DNA from: Grammothele lineata
Lineage: Eukaryota > Basidiomycota > Agaricomycetes > Polyporales > Polyporaceae
NCBI GenBank assembly: GCA_002150815.3
Contig: NDFF03000085.1
Coordinates: 1-63,052 of the forward strand
DNA length: 63,052 nucleotides
Direction: 5' to 3'
Part shown: piece after piece, positions 34,166 to 43,801 of the stretch
Layout: each line of letters opens with the position of its first letter
Numbering within the stretch: position 1 is the first letter of the stretch
Notes under the pieces: model-generated
Seen by the model: only the letters and a program-made list of their open reading frames with translations
The model's database searches: none
Told to the model about the DNA's origin: nothing
Translations under genes and position numbers: made by a program

Positions 34166-34515
34166 TGTCGAGCAACATAGTGCGTGCAGCGAGAGCAACG
34201 CTACCCACCTGGTAGGTCGAGTGCGAGCTGTAGGCAGGCTGGTAGAGGCTAGAAAAGACTCTATGTATTCTGTACGAGTAGCTACGCCTTATATACATGT
34301 TGAGAGAGCATATGACATCATAGAGAATGGAATGCGAACGAAACATATGGAATGAAGTAGGTACGAGAGGTACATACACGAGGCGGACGCACCACAGGCT
34401 TAGTGATGCGTCCTGGCGTTGAGTATAGGAAGCACGAGCCGAGGCTCGTGACCGCGTCCGAGCCCGTGACCGCGTAGGCGCTCATTGGGCTCGGGCGAAT
34501 CTATCCGATTCGACA
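34166..34515 (-). repeat. copia LTR, 5' copy in element orientation
   Basis: 350 bp, apparently identical to 13642-13991. It carries the element promoter: TATATAAGG on the minus strand near 34288-34297, about 125 bp before the LTR end. Confidence 0.93.
34288..34297 (-). promoter_or_regulatory. TATA box of the copia 5' LTR
   Basis: The minus strand reads TGTATATAAGG within the 5' LTR, at a position that leaves a plausible R region and U5 before the primer-binding site. Confidence 0.55.
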
Positions 34516-34520
34516 CTACC
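34516..34520. repeat. copia target-site duplication, right copy
   Basis: CTACC, matching 13637-13641. Confidence 0.9.
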
Positions 34521-35474
34521 TCTCGGACCCATTCCCGCAGCACAGGAACAAACTAATATCGGTGATGCCACGCCGGGAGGAGACAGTGCGAGAACCACAC
34601 TCCTCATCACGTCGCACGCACTCACCTTCAGCCCAGCCGCACACATAATGGCACCCGTCTACCAGCAAGAACCCCACCCTCAGCTTCTACCTGTGGACGA
34701 CGGTACGCGTAATTCGACCCTTATCGCGTGCGACTGGCTCACATTCTGCCCAGACGCGCATATGGCACCTGTCAACCTGGAACTCGCAACCCATCAGCCC
34801 GCCCCCGACGATCGAGACAACGCCATACCAGAGCCAGACCCCGAGATACCTAGTACGAGCGTTTGGCTACTCGTCGCGTCGTCGGACTCACCCAAAATAC
34901 AGCTCCAGCCGCTTATCTCTCTGATCGTTTTGCGTCGCAAAGAGAAACTTTCACCACATTGGCGGTGACTCCTCAGGTCTACGGGACCGCCTACACCGCC
35001 ATCAAATTCGTTTTGACCATGAAGACAGTCCTCGACGACCTCGGACTGACGCTCGCCAGGCAGGATGGCTGGTCGAAGGAGTTTGCCCTGCCCAGCGGTC
35101 CGACCGTTGCGGTCTCGATCGAGGACGTTCTGCAGTGGGCTCGTCCCAATTTCCGAATGGGCTCATACCGCAACTACCGCACGTTCACCAAGGCCGTGGT
35201 TGGTGTGCAGCTGTTGCTTAAGCAGGTTATCCGGGGGAACGACTTGGGAACGCAGGCATCCTCCGCTCCCAGCCTAGATCCCACGTATGACCTCCTCACT
35301 ACGCTTCTCCAGCCGGACCTCCCTTCCCTTTCCAGCATACCGCTTGATGCACCGTTATCCACACGCAGCGCCGTTACCGCCACCATGAAAAAAGTGCTCG
35401 ACGATATCGCATCTGCATGCCAGACGTATGGTGTGGACATGGACGTGGCTCGCGCCTTGACCCCTATGATATAA
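34521..35474 (+). pseudogene. Gene D, 3' part
   Basis: Continuation of exon 3 (34521-34852) and exon 4 (34903-35474, stop TAA-type at 35472-35474) of the gene that starts at 13248. The frame carried by codons before the copia insertion continues here without shift, giving PLGPIPAAQEQ at the junction. The C-terminal 190 residues look globular, with TLARQDGWSKEFALPSG, VLQWARPNFRMGSYRNYRTF and a helical end. No family is recognised. Position after the integrase-core gene suggests it was the second gene of the same transposable unit, for example a DNA-binding partner; this is inference. Confidence 0.6.
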
Positions 35475-35991
35475 CCATTCCGTAGGAGTAGTATACTACC
35501 TTGCCAAATATGATATATTCACGAGCGCTGCTCAGTTGTACGCACCGCTCGGAAACCTGTCTAATTTCACAGCAACAGCTGTGTACGCGAGGGGCAAGCA
35601 CGCGCGCGTCGCGACTCGCGAGGTTCCCGGTATGACAAGCGCGCTCCGCTGGGGAGCTTTCGCTGGGCCTCGGGTGGCGCTCTCTGCCCCCTGCCCCTAA
35701 GCCCCTGTGAGGTTGCACGCGCGTGACTGTTCTCCCCCAGAATATGTCTGGGCTGGCTGCTCGCGCAGCCGAGGCACGGCGCGCGACACCCTCAACACCA
35801 CGCGCGCCGCGATAAGTATCCTCGCGAGACTGGCGCCCGTCGCGCACGCGCCCGTCTCGTCGACCCAGCCGCAGGATGCCCGCCCCCTTGCGCGTCCGCT
35901 CGCTCGCCCGCCTGAGAACACACATACGTCCGCGCGCTGGGTGCGCTCTGTATATTAGCACATCATTCTACGTCTAACACGGTATTACGAG
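35475..35991. other. Intergenic; nothing recognised
   Basis: GC-rich between the stops of genes D and G (convergent). No TIR matching the 10.2-11.3 kb side was found that would close an integrase element. Confidence 0.4.
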
Positions 35992-38900
35992 CTATTTGTG
36001 GGCTGAAGCACGCTTGATGAAGCTCGGAATCGCGGCTCCCAGCCTCCCAATGAGCCTGGCACCATCCGGGGGGAAGTTGTCGTAAAACAGGTTGACACCG
36101 GAGGTGCGCTCGACTTCGTTGATGAAGAGCTCGAAGCGATGTTTGGCGACTTTCACCACGCTCGCATCTAATCTCGCAAACAATTCCATCCCAGTGGGAC
36201 CTCCAAGGTCTTCCTTCGCGAGGTCCACCAGCGCACTGTACTGTTTGGTTATAAAGCGCGTGAACTCAGCCAATCCTTCGGCTTGTCGGTCACCGATCCA
36301 GTCGCCGATCCACTCTGTATTGGCGAACTTCTTGCCGGCAAGCTGCCCGGCCGCGCTCATTTCTCTACATCCACGTTTCATATGAGTCATACGCGGAGAC
36401 ATTCTATCGGACAACGTACCCCCATTTGGCCGTGGTGTACATCCCTTGGACAATTTCCATTTCGCTTCCACCTTCCTCATTCGGGACCGTCTTGATGATA
36501 TGCACCAGACGGCCATCCACAAAATATGACCGGAATTCCCCGATGCTGGAATCTCTAAGGCCCGCGATGAAGGGCTGTTTGAACCAATTGTCGTCGTAGG
36601 GAGCGTAACGGCTCCGGAGCGCGTCCCAAGTTGGTGGATACTCGTCGCTTCCGGGTAGGTACACCCGCTCTCCATACGAGCTATACGCCCGCTTGAAGAC
36701 TTCCCCTGAATTCTTTGCGCGCGTACTTGGCCGATGCGGCACTGTCCGAGGCCTGATCGTCTGCGTGCCGTATGCTGCTGCCAGGTCCAAGTGGTGAATG
36801 AGAATCTTCTTGTTGCCGAACAACATCATCTCCCGAGGGTTGGGCCATACGAGTGTCGTGTGCATGAGGTCGTCCATACGCCTGCAATATAGCTCCAGAT
36901 CTCTGGGAGCATCCAGCTTATATTCTGGTTGTCTACCGACCTGTGTAAGCTTTGTCCTGTGAACTTTGAGCCGCGACATACCTATAGTCTCCTGTGAAAT
37001 CCGCTCCTCCAATCACCATGTCCGCCATTCGTAGACAAGCCCAAACCTCGGGGTGAGCGTCCTCCCCTTCCAAAAGCGCTGCCAGGAAGTTTTCGTAGTC
37101 CATCACCTTGACGATGTAGTCTCGCTGCGAGCGCATCCAGACTGGTAGAACGAGCTGTTGTGTGTCAGCTCCACATTTTCTCCAAACCTTCATACAGTAC
37201 GACTTACCCACTCGGAAATATCCACATTGACTACTTCTTGCGTATCGTAGATATCTCTCTGACTATCTTCCTCGAGGAACACGCCATGCGGGCACTCCCT
37301 CTTGAGCTCAATGTATGCACCCATAGACATGGGCACCGTGGTCCACCAGCAGCAACGGTCCTCTCCAGAATGATGACGACCTGACTTCGCGTCTAGATGC
37401 GTATTGTCCTGCAAAGCCGGGTCAGCAATGAACAGAATTTGCCATTGCTCCGGGTCACTGTGGCAAGTAGACCCCGGGCTATCGGGGGGGGGAACGCCGC
37501 CAGAGTCAGAGGCCGTGGGCGACAACGCGCTTATCAGAGTTGCGCTCGTCGCGGCGTTTGACGATGCGTGCGTTGCTTCAAAGGCTATTGGACCGCACAG
37601 GGGCGGGGGGGATGGCATGGACGTTTCGCTGTCTTGCGTAATAGGGGAGAGCCTGGGCGACATGGACATGGGCACGTCAGTCGCGCATGCGGATGCGTCC
37701 CTCCCAACCGCGCGGTCAGTGCTCGCGAAGTCCGTGCTCGCGAAGTCCGTGCTAGCGAAGTCTGGGCTCGCAAAATCCGAAGAGCCAACATGCGCGAGAT
37801 ATGTAGGAGAGAGACGGCGAGTGCGAGTGCGGTCCCCAAACGCTGTGGTGGTGCGGAACAACATGGGCCCACTAATGGGCGGGGGGGAAGGCATGCCACT
37901 CAAGTCGCAAGCCGTCTCCTTACTGACGAGCGTCGTCCACGGAGTGTACCCGGGTCTCGCGGCGCTCTCCCCCGCGATGGTCAACTGCTTGTCCCCTTGC
38001 GTGTGTGCCAGACTCGCGCTTGTCGTACCCCTGGTGGCCTTTTCTCGTGTCGGCGATGGGCTGACCCGTCTCAGCATTATGGGGCGCGAAAGCGGCGGGG
38101 GAGAGAGAAGCTGTTCTGCGTGCGGGCTTTGTGGGATACTCGTAAGAGTAGCTGTCAAGTTGCGCTCGTCTCCCTCTCGCGCGCCAGCTATAACTCCCGC
38201 GTCTCGCACTTCCTCGTCCAGCACATGGATCCCTGCCACGGTGTCCGCGTCTGTGAGCACGGTCGACCTAGTCATTGATTCTTGATTCACTGGTGGGGTG
38301 GCACGGTGGGAAATAGGCCGCGGCGACGTCGGCCTGTCCGCGGGCCTGGCCTGTGCCAATGCTGAAACGCAGTCGCTTGGAGGCTGGGCAACTGCGGATA
38401 GTGAGGCCTCTGGTCGTATACTATGACTCATGAGCGCAATTCCCTCTCATAACACCCATAATTACTCACGTGTTTCCTGGTGCCAGTGCACCCGGGGCGG
38501 CCCTCTGTCCAGAAGGTCTCAACTCAGCAGAGACACCGGCACGAAGTGCAGGCCGATATACGGCGCGAGGGAAGGAGTGTGCTGCGAGGCGACCTTTGGG
38601 GAATTGGCGCGGTCGATCAGCTCGTTTAGGCGGCTCGTTCACCGTCTCCGCCGACAGATAGGTACACAAGGCAGCGTCGACAACAGTGACCTCATTTGGG
38701 TGCAGGTAGAGCGCCTCCACCCCGTCAAAGGCTTCATAATATCGTTGCCGCCAGCTCCCTGTAGCAGTCTTCGCTCGCACCCATCCTAGAGAGCTCGACG
38801 TCATTCCTAGAACGACGTCATCGTTCTCGTGCCCTATGAGAGGGTGTCTCAGGGTCCCAACTACAGCGTCCATGGGCTGCTGTTGCCAGCCTTCCAAGGA

Positions 38901-39233
38901 CTTGACATAGACCTCGGCCGAGAGTGATGTCGGGGAATCTTCGCGAATGCGTATCCGGGGGACACTATCGCCTCGTGTCGCAATATCATCGCAATTTTCG
39001 ACACGTATCCACACGTCTCCTACGGCACCGTGTTCTGGTGGCGGGTGCTGGTCTCGAGCTAAAAGATACAAATGCCATATTCCTCGGCCGGTCTCCCCGT
39101 CCGCTGAGGATGATCTTCTATCTTCACGATGGCTGAGCTGTGCTGGGATTTCGCTGGTTTTGAAGTGAATCCAGTATGCGGTCAGGGCTTCTTGCGTTTC
39201 AAACCAATTCTTTTCCTCTGATGCGGCATACAT
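35992..39233 (-). CDS. Gene G: large orphan with ATP-grasp-like C-terminal region (1002 aa)
   Basis: Five exons join in phase: 38470-39233, 37208-38420, 37017-37154, 36420-36940, 35992-36364. Residues 255-660 are a low-complexity Ser/Pro/Thr region containing a five-fold DFAST-type repeat (codons at 37715-37775) and several PSPPP.SGPM-like units. The C-terminal third has APYDDNWFKQPFIAGLRDSS, then IGEFRSYFVDGRLVHIIKT, and near the end FARLDASVV and FELFINEVER. The pattern GEFRxxFxDG with a later RxD...NE is what I would expect from an ATP-grasp ligase fold, but the nucleotide-binding lysines are not assigned. Related hypothetical proteins occur in polypores as far as I recall. Its start lies 411 bp from the hAT insertion, so its promoter is probably altered. 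Confidence 0.65.
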
Positions 39234-39644
39234 TGATTAGTGTGCTAGTGTGAGCAGGAGACCCTTCAGCAAACCTTCGGCTGCTACAGGCCATGTAGGT
39301 CCAAGAAGCTTCATTTCCTAGCCGTGATGTAGGGCGAGTGTGCTGCTAATATCTGTCTGACTGAGCGTGCGGCGTTGAGCAAAGGCGAAGCCCTGTGGTC
39401 GCATTCACTCTCTCGAAACGCGAGGCAGACACATGTTTTCCTCGTGCATTTCGAAGTGTACGTGTGCCACTCCAACCAGCCTTTTCATTTCGGCAGCCAG
39501 ACCATTGATTGCTGCAAACGCGTGTCAGTGGGAGATTGTCCAAATCCGGAAATCGGCCCGGTGACGCAGCAGCGCGTGCCGCCGGTTATGACGAGCGCCG
39601 TATCCCCGACGTGGCAAGCGCCCTTTCCCCGACGTGGCAAGCGC
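39234..39644. promoter_or_regulatory. Former divergent promoter, left half, with 23-bp tandem units
   Basis: The DNA upstream of gene G ends at the hAT terminus. At 39600-39644 a unit of the form CCCCGACGTGGCAAGCGCCCTTT is repeated; one more copy continues on the far side of the hAT element at 47385-47412. Genes G (minus) and H (plus) were therefore about 520 bp apart and divergently transcribed before insertion. Confidence 0.6.
39637..39644. repeat. hAT target-site duplication, left copy
   Basis: GCAAGCGC, repeated exactly at 47385-47392; 8 bp is the hAT duplication length. Confidence 0.9.
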
Positions 39645-40109
39645 TAAGGCTGAGCACGGGTCCGGATCTATGTCCGGTTCAACCCGTTTCGACCCGCACC
39701 CGTGACCCGTGGGTCACGATCCGTCCGGGTCAGGTCACCTGCTGACTGGGTCAGCCTCGGATCCAGGTCACACCCTCACCATGTGCAGGAACCGTGACAG
39801 GTTAATACTCCAATATATGGTTATGGCAGAGGGAATCTCATGCCAATCACATTCCCATGAGTCACGCCCAAGTTGTGGCCCCCTTCGACTCATTGCTGGT
39901 CCACCTTGCTCGCAGGATACTTGTCACATTCTACCTTATTGAGTATGTCACATAGCGCTTTCACACTGTCACGGTTACATTTCGAGGGTGTCAGTCGGTT
40001 GGCACACCAAGTCTTTCAATAGCGAAGTCGGGTCTCAGGAATGTATACGTATTATAGCAGCATTGAGAAACAATTCTATAGATTGTGATAGCAAACATAA
40101 AGGCGGTAT

Positions 40110-42253
40110 CTATTCGTCACTATCCGACTCATACCAGTCCTCGTCACTCGACTCGGAAGCGACCGTCTTGAGGGATGGCATTGACCCGTCGGACAGGTAC
40201 TCCCAATCATCAAGATCATCGACGGGATCGCAGCCATGCTCAGCCGCTGACCTAACACGCTCAACAGCTGCGCTGTATTCCATCTGAGTCCCGGTACCGT
40301 CCGCAAGACGACTACGATAAATAGCTTCAAGGCGGTGCACAATGCAATCGCGCGCGATGCCAACGGCGACGGGAGAGTGCGCGTTATCGGCTACGAACGC
40401 GCGTAAACCAGCTACGTCAGCCGCACTGGTACTCGGCGGCGCGCCACCACCCCCAGCGGTGGGAGTGCGCGGGGTGTCCGTGCGCGGGGTGTCCATGCGC
40501 GGAGTGTCGTCGAGGTCGTCGAGGTCGTCGGCCGAGTTGACAGTGGCGGCGGGCCTGTTACTGGTGTCGACTGCGGCGGCCACACGGAGCAAGTCGTTGA
40601 CCAGCTTCTTCGAGGGTGCGAAGGCGTTGCGGCGGGCCTGAAACACGAAATGCTGGGGGAAGGTGGGTATGGCGTGGCCCGCGCTCGGAGGCGCATCGCG
40701 ACAGCAGGGGCGCAGGGGGTCTCCGGGCTGCTGACTATCTGGGACGCACGCGGGGGGGATGTCTTCAGCCGAAAAAACACTCTGAAAGCATATCAATGTT
40801 CGCGTGGGAGCAAGCGCAAAGTAGGATGTAGACGTACAGCAGGAAGGGCGCCGTAAGCGACTTCAGAGAGCCATTCCGCGAGCTGCCCGTCGGCGCGCTC
40901 GTACGGACCGCACGACATTGCGAGCACGACAAGCTCACCCACGACGCTGTAGTACCCGTCAATGTCGACGTCGTCGCGAGCCTGGCTGTACGCCCGGAGA
41001 GTAAGCAAGAGATGGATAACCATCTCCCGCTGCTCGTCGTTGATGCCCGTTCGAGTGACGTCGGGCCCTTGGATGGCGGCAATCCACTTGTTGCAGGTCG
41101 TCTCGTTCAGACTGTCAGGGCCCATGGTCGGCAGTGACGTACGCTCAAGTCAATGAGATAAAACTCGATCAACTATTTGCCTGAGGGAATCGGACTAGAC
41201 TCAAAGTCAGATGAGCTTCCTCAGTTGTTCGATGACGATGATGAAGTCTCTACCTCTGAGTAGCAGGGGATAGAAGGGATAGTACGAGGACTAGAGTGGA
41301 TACGAGCGTTAGAAGTACTACACTTGAGCACTTGCTTACGAGGGGGACGTTACGTACTAGGGTACCGCCGGTTGCAGTACGCTAGGGAGTTTCTCACACA
41401 GCTCACGTTTGAGGGGAAAGAACGTTCTCATTCTCCCTGCTCAGAGGCAGGGCTTTATATACTATGAGGTACGGGAACTATTCTAACAGATGCAAACATA
41501 GGAGTGCCATTGTTCTGACGAAGGACAATGGAGCATTGGACAATAGCATGTGTAGGACAATGAGAGTATAGGGACAATGGCATAACGACGGACAATAACG
41601 TAGTAGACAATAGTCCATAGGGGACAATAGACGTACTGCATAATGAGGAATGAGAACAATAGACGTAGAGCATAATAGAGCATAAGGACAATAGCTAGGG
41701 GCGTAGAGGACAAACAGAGGATGAAACTATAGTACAAATAGACGAGATAATCAGTCTGTCTTACAAATCGATCGCCTGGTCTGCTATGTCAGATTCCTCC
41801 GTCCCTTCGTCCCCTTCGTTGCTTGACGCATCGTCGCTTTCATCACTCAGCACATCCGGCGTCATGGGCTCCGGCGATGCCACTAAGGCACGGTTGCTGA
41901 GCGTCGTAGGGGTATCGTCGTTGGTGGGTGGGGTGACCAGGTCGCGCAGTACGGTCTGCGGTAGGTTCGAGATGACTCTGCATGAAATGTATTCAATCAT
42001 ACTTGCGGTATGACAGCAGCAGCAGCTAGAGCACAATCCGTGAGCGAATGAAGAAGAGAGAATACAAAGGGATTGCGCTCACCGTAAAAGACGCGTTGGG
42101 GCCGTCAATTGTGAGGACAACAAAAACGAGCCGGGTACCGTCGCGGTCCAGCCAGTCGTCCGTGCGAAGGTAGAGGTTCGCAAACCCTTCATCGTACTCG
42201 CCAGCGGGCGGCGGAGGAAGAGGGCGCGGGGAAGGGTGATAGTTAGAGTTCAT
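40110..42253 (-). CDS. Gene A': second copy of the hAT-borne accessory gene (382 aa)
   Basis: Exons 42083-42253, 40838-41143 and 40110-40781 correspond one to one with those of gene A, in the same phases. The product shares the Pro-rich N-terminus, the CNKW and GINDEQREMV blocks, the AEDIPPAC motif and QARRNAFAPSKKLV, and ends in an acidic DDWEYLSDGS region and D/S tail. By eye the core exon is about 79% identical to A over 96 residues, with many silent differences. Unlike A, whose first intron is 65 nt, intron 1 here is 939 nt and contains a GGACAATA-type repeat block and a 91-codon open frame. An alternative short transcript ending in that frame is conceivable. Function unknown. Confidence 0.78.
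41511..41705. repeat. Degenerate GGACAATA/G repeat array in intron 1 of A'
   Basis: About ten copies of GACAAT followed by A or G, mostly preceded by G, occur at irregular 12-30 bp spacing. Such an array is absent from gene A intron 1. It accounts for part of the intron expansion. Confidence 0.7.
41761..42036 (-). other. Open frame of 91 codons inside intron 1 of A'
   Basis: Its second half (VSNLPQTVL region onward) is acidic and non-random in appearance, ending DEGTEESDIADQAIDL. A TTTCATGCAG acceptor lies just upstream of the likely coding part, but joining it to exon 1 of A' does not keep this frame. It could be a relic exon, an alternative end, or chance. Confidence 0.3.
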
Positions 42254-43801
42254 TCTCTGGTGGGCGAAGGGATCGGCGCGAGCGAGGGGCTGCGGCGGAG
42301 AAGGGAATTAGACATTTGGTGGCAAAGGATGTAGTACATGAGGGGACGGCGTACTCACATGTTCGGCGTTCGGGTTCCGTGTCCACCCAGTCGTACGTTC
42401 CGTCGCATTCCTGGAACGGTCCTGAGAGCCCACCTGACCGCGCAAAATTGTTCAGGACTCGCCTCCATCTGGGACATGTCGTTTCCGCGGGTATCGGGGC
42501 GGCCGACAGTCGAATTTCCTCGTCACCAAGGGTCTAAGACCCTGGGGGAAATGGCGCGTCGCGGCGTAGCGGGGTTACTTGGGATTGAGGAGGATCAATG
42601 AGGAGACTTACTAGATACGCGGTTGATAAACTTTTCAGCCGGACGCGAGATCCTGAACCAGCTGTCGGTTGCACGCGGTTAGCTGCTGTATATCACACGC
42701 GGCGTAGCACGTACCGCACCATGCAACCCATTTGGTAACTCTTGTGTTGCCGTTCCTTGCATCTTGCACGCGGGGCTGCAGTAGAAAGGACAGAATGAGT
42801 GATGTTCAACGAAAAGAGGATCGGGCACACGACGCGCCAGAGGCCGTCACGTGACGATCTAGCGGGTCCGTGCGTTGCGTGGGACGTTGACTGTGGCAAT
42901 TTGACGCCCGTGTCCTGTGGCGGCTTTCGAGTCGTCCTCCAGCCTCGCTTTCGCCTCACCCCACTCCGGTTGCATGAACAACTCACCCGAGCGCCGAGCG
43001 GTCAAGGTGAGGTATTTGGTGGTTAGATCCTTTGCCCACGCTGATGCGCCGTATTTGTTGTTAGATCTACCTTCGCTAAGCGACTCAGACTAGTACTCGG
43101 GCGGCCGCCGTCATCCGGTCGATCCGAGAGCCCGACACCAACCCGACCCCGACAGCAACTTGAGCCGGCCCCGCGACTGCGGTGAAACGGCTAGTAGGAT
43201 GCGGTCGGACTCATGCTACTCGCCGCTCCTTATCGCCCCCAATTTTTTTGGTCGCTAGCGAGAGGTACGTCGGCAGTATGGTCATGGCGGACTTGTGCAC
43301 TGACACAGGTACTCACGTCCAGGTGACTCTCGGTATCCGTGGATATCCGTGATCTCCTCGCGTCGCTCAGTCGCCACGATCCTGGGCCCCAACCCCAACG
43401 CTTGCCGGTGAGTTTTCCCGCAACGTCGACCCTGCAAGTCTCACTAATTTTTGCGGAACGGCTCCCCTCGAAACAGGGTCGATGTTCAACTTGAGTTCCG
43501 CTACCAGCCCGGGATGGCTGGGCTCATCCATGCGATCGACTCGAAGAACGATGACGCGGCCTCCGAGTCGTGACGAATGACCGAGCCGGCAAGCCGTTCA
43601 CTGGCACGGGCGCACTGCCCTGCGTCGAGACTTAGGAAATTTCGCGCAAGGCTCAAGCTCCAAGTCCAAGGGCTCCAACCTGGTCGCGGGCCCGATCATG
43701 TTCGCGTATATATACCCTCGAGAGGTGCAGTGACAGGTACGTATCGAGCTCCTACCCTCGTACATCTCATCTCAGTCGTCCGCATCTCTAGCTCTCCTCC
43801 A
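42254..43801. promoter_or_regulatory. Spacer between A' and the hAT transposase; TATA at 43706-43714
   Basis: Both element genes start from this 1.5-kb spacer and diverge. A TATATATA run lies about 90 bp before the transposase ATG. Stretches around 43080-43260 resemble, on the opposite strand, 660-960 in copy 1 (CCGACCCCGACA/TCGGGTTGG-type words, then a GATCGxCCGGATG block next to GCGGCCGCC). No further gene is convincing. Confidence 0.55.

Larger units (their letters stand above)
13642..34515 (-). mobile_element. Ty1/copia LTR retrotransposon, split by a KDZ transposon
   Basis: Both 350-bp LTRs (13642-13991 and 34166-34515) begin TGTCGA and end TCGACA and look identical over their whole length, so the insertion is recent. 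It is flanked by CTACC duplications. The order on the minus strand is LTR, primer-binding site, gag, protease, integrase, reverse transcriptase, RNase H, purine tract, LTR, which is the copia order. A 14,632-bp KDZ element sits inside the reverse transcriptase. Without it (and without the second copy of the 7-bp target sequence) the element would be about 6.2 kb with an uninterrupted polyprotein frame of 1731 codons. It lies in the coding sequence of gene D. Confidence 0.93.

Noticed and set aside
13248..35474. Copia insertion as a 20.9-kb intron of gene D
   Set aside because: The exact 5-bp duplication, LTR ends and opposite orientation show an insertion; no splice sites fit the borders.
37404..38285. 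293-codon plus-strand frame
   Set aside because: Antisense of the low-complexity exon of gene G.
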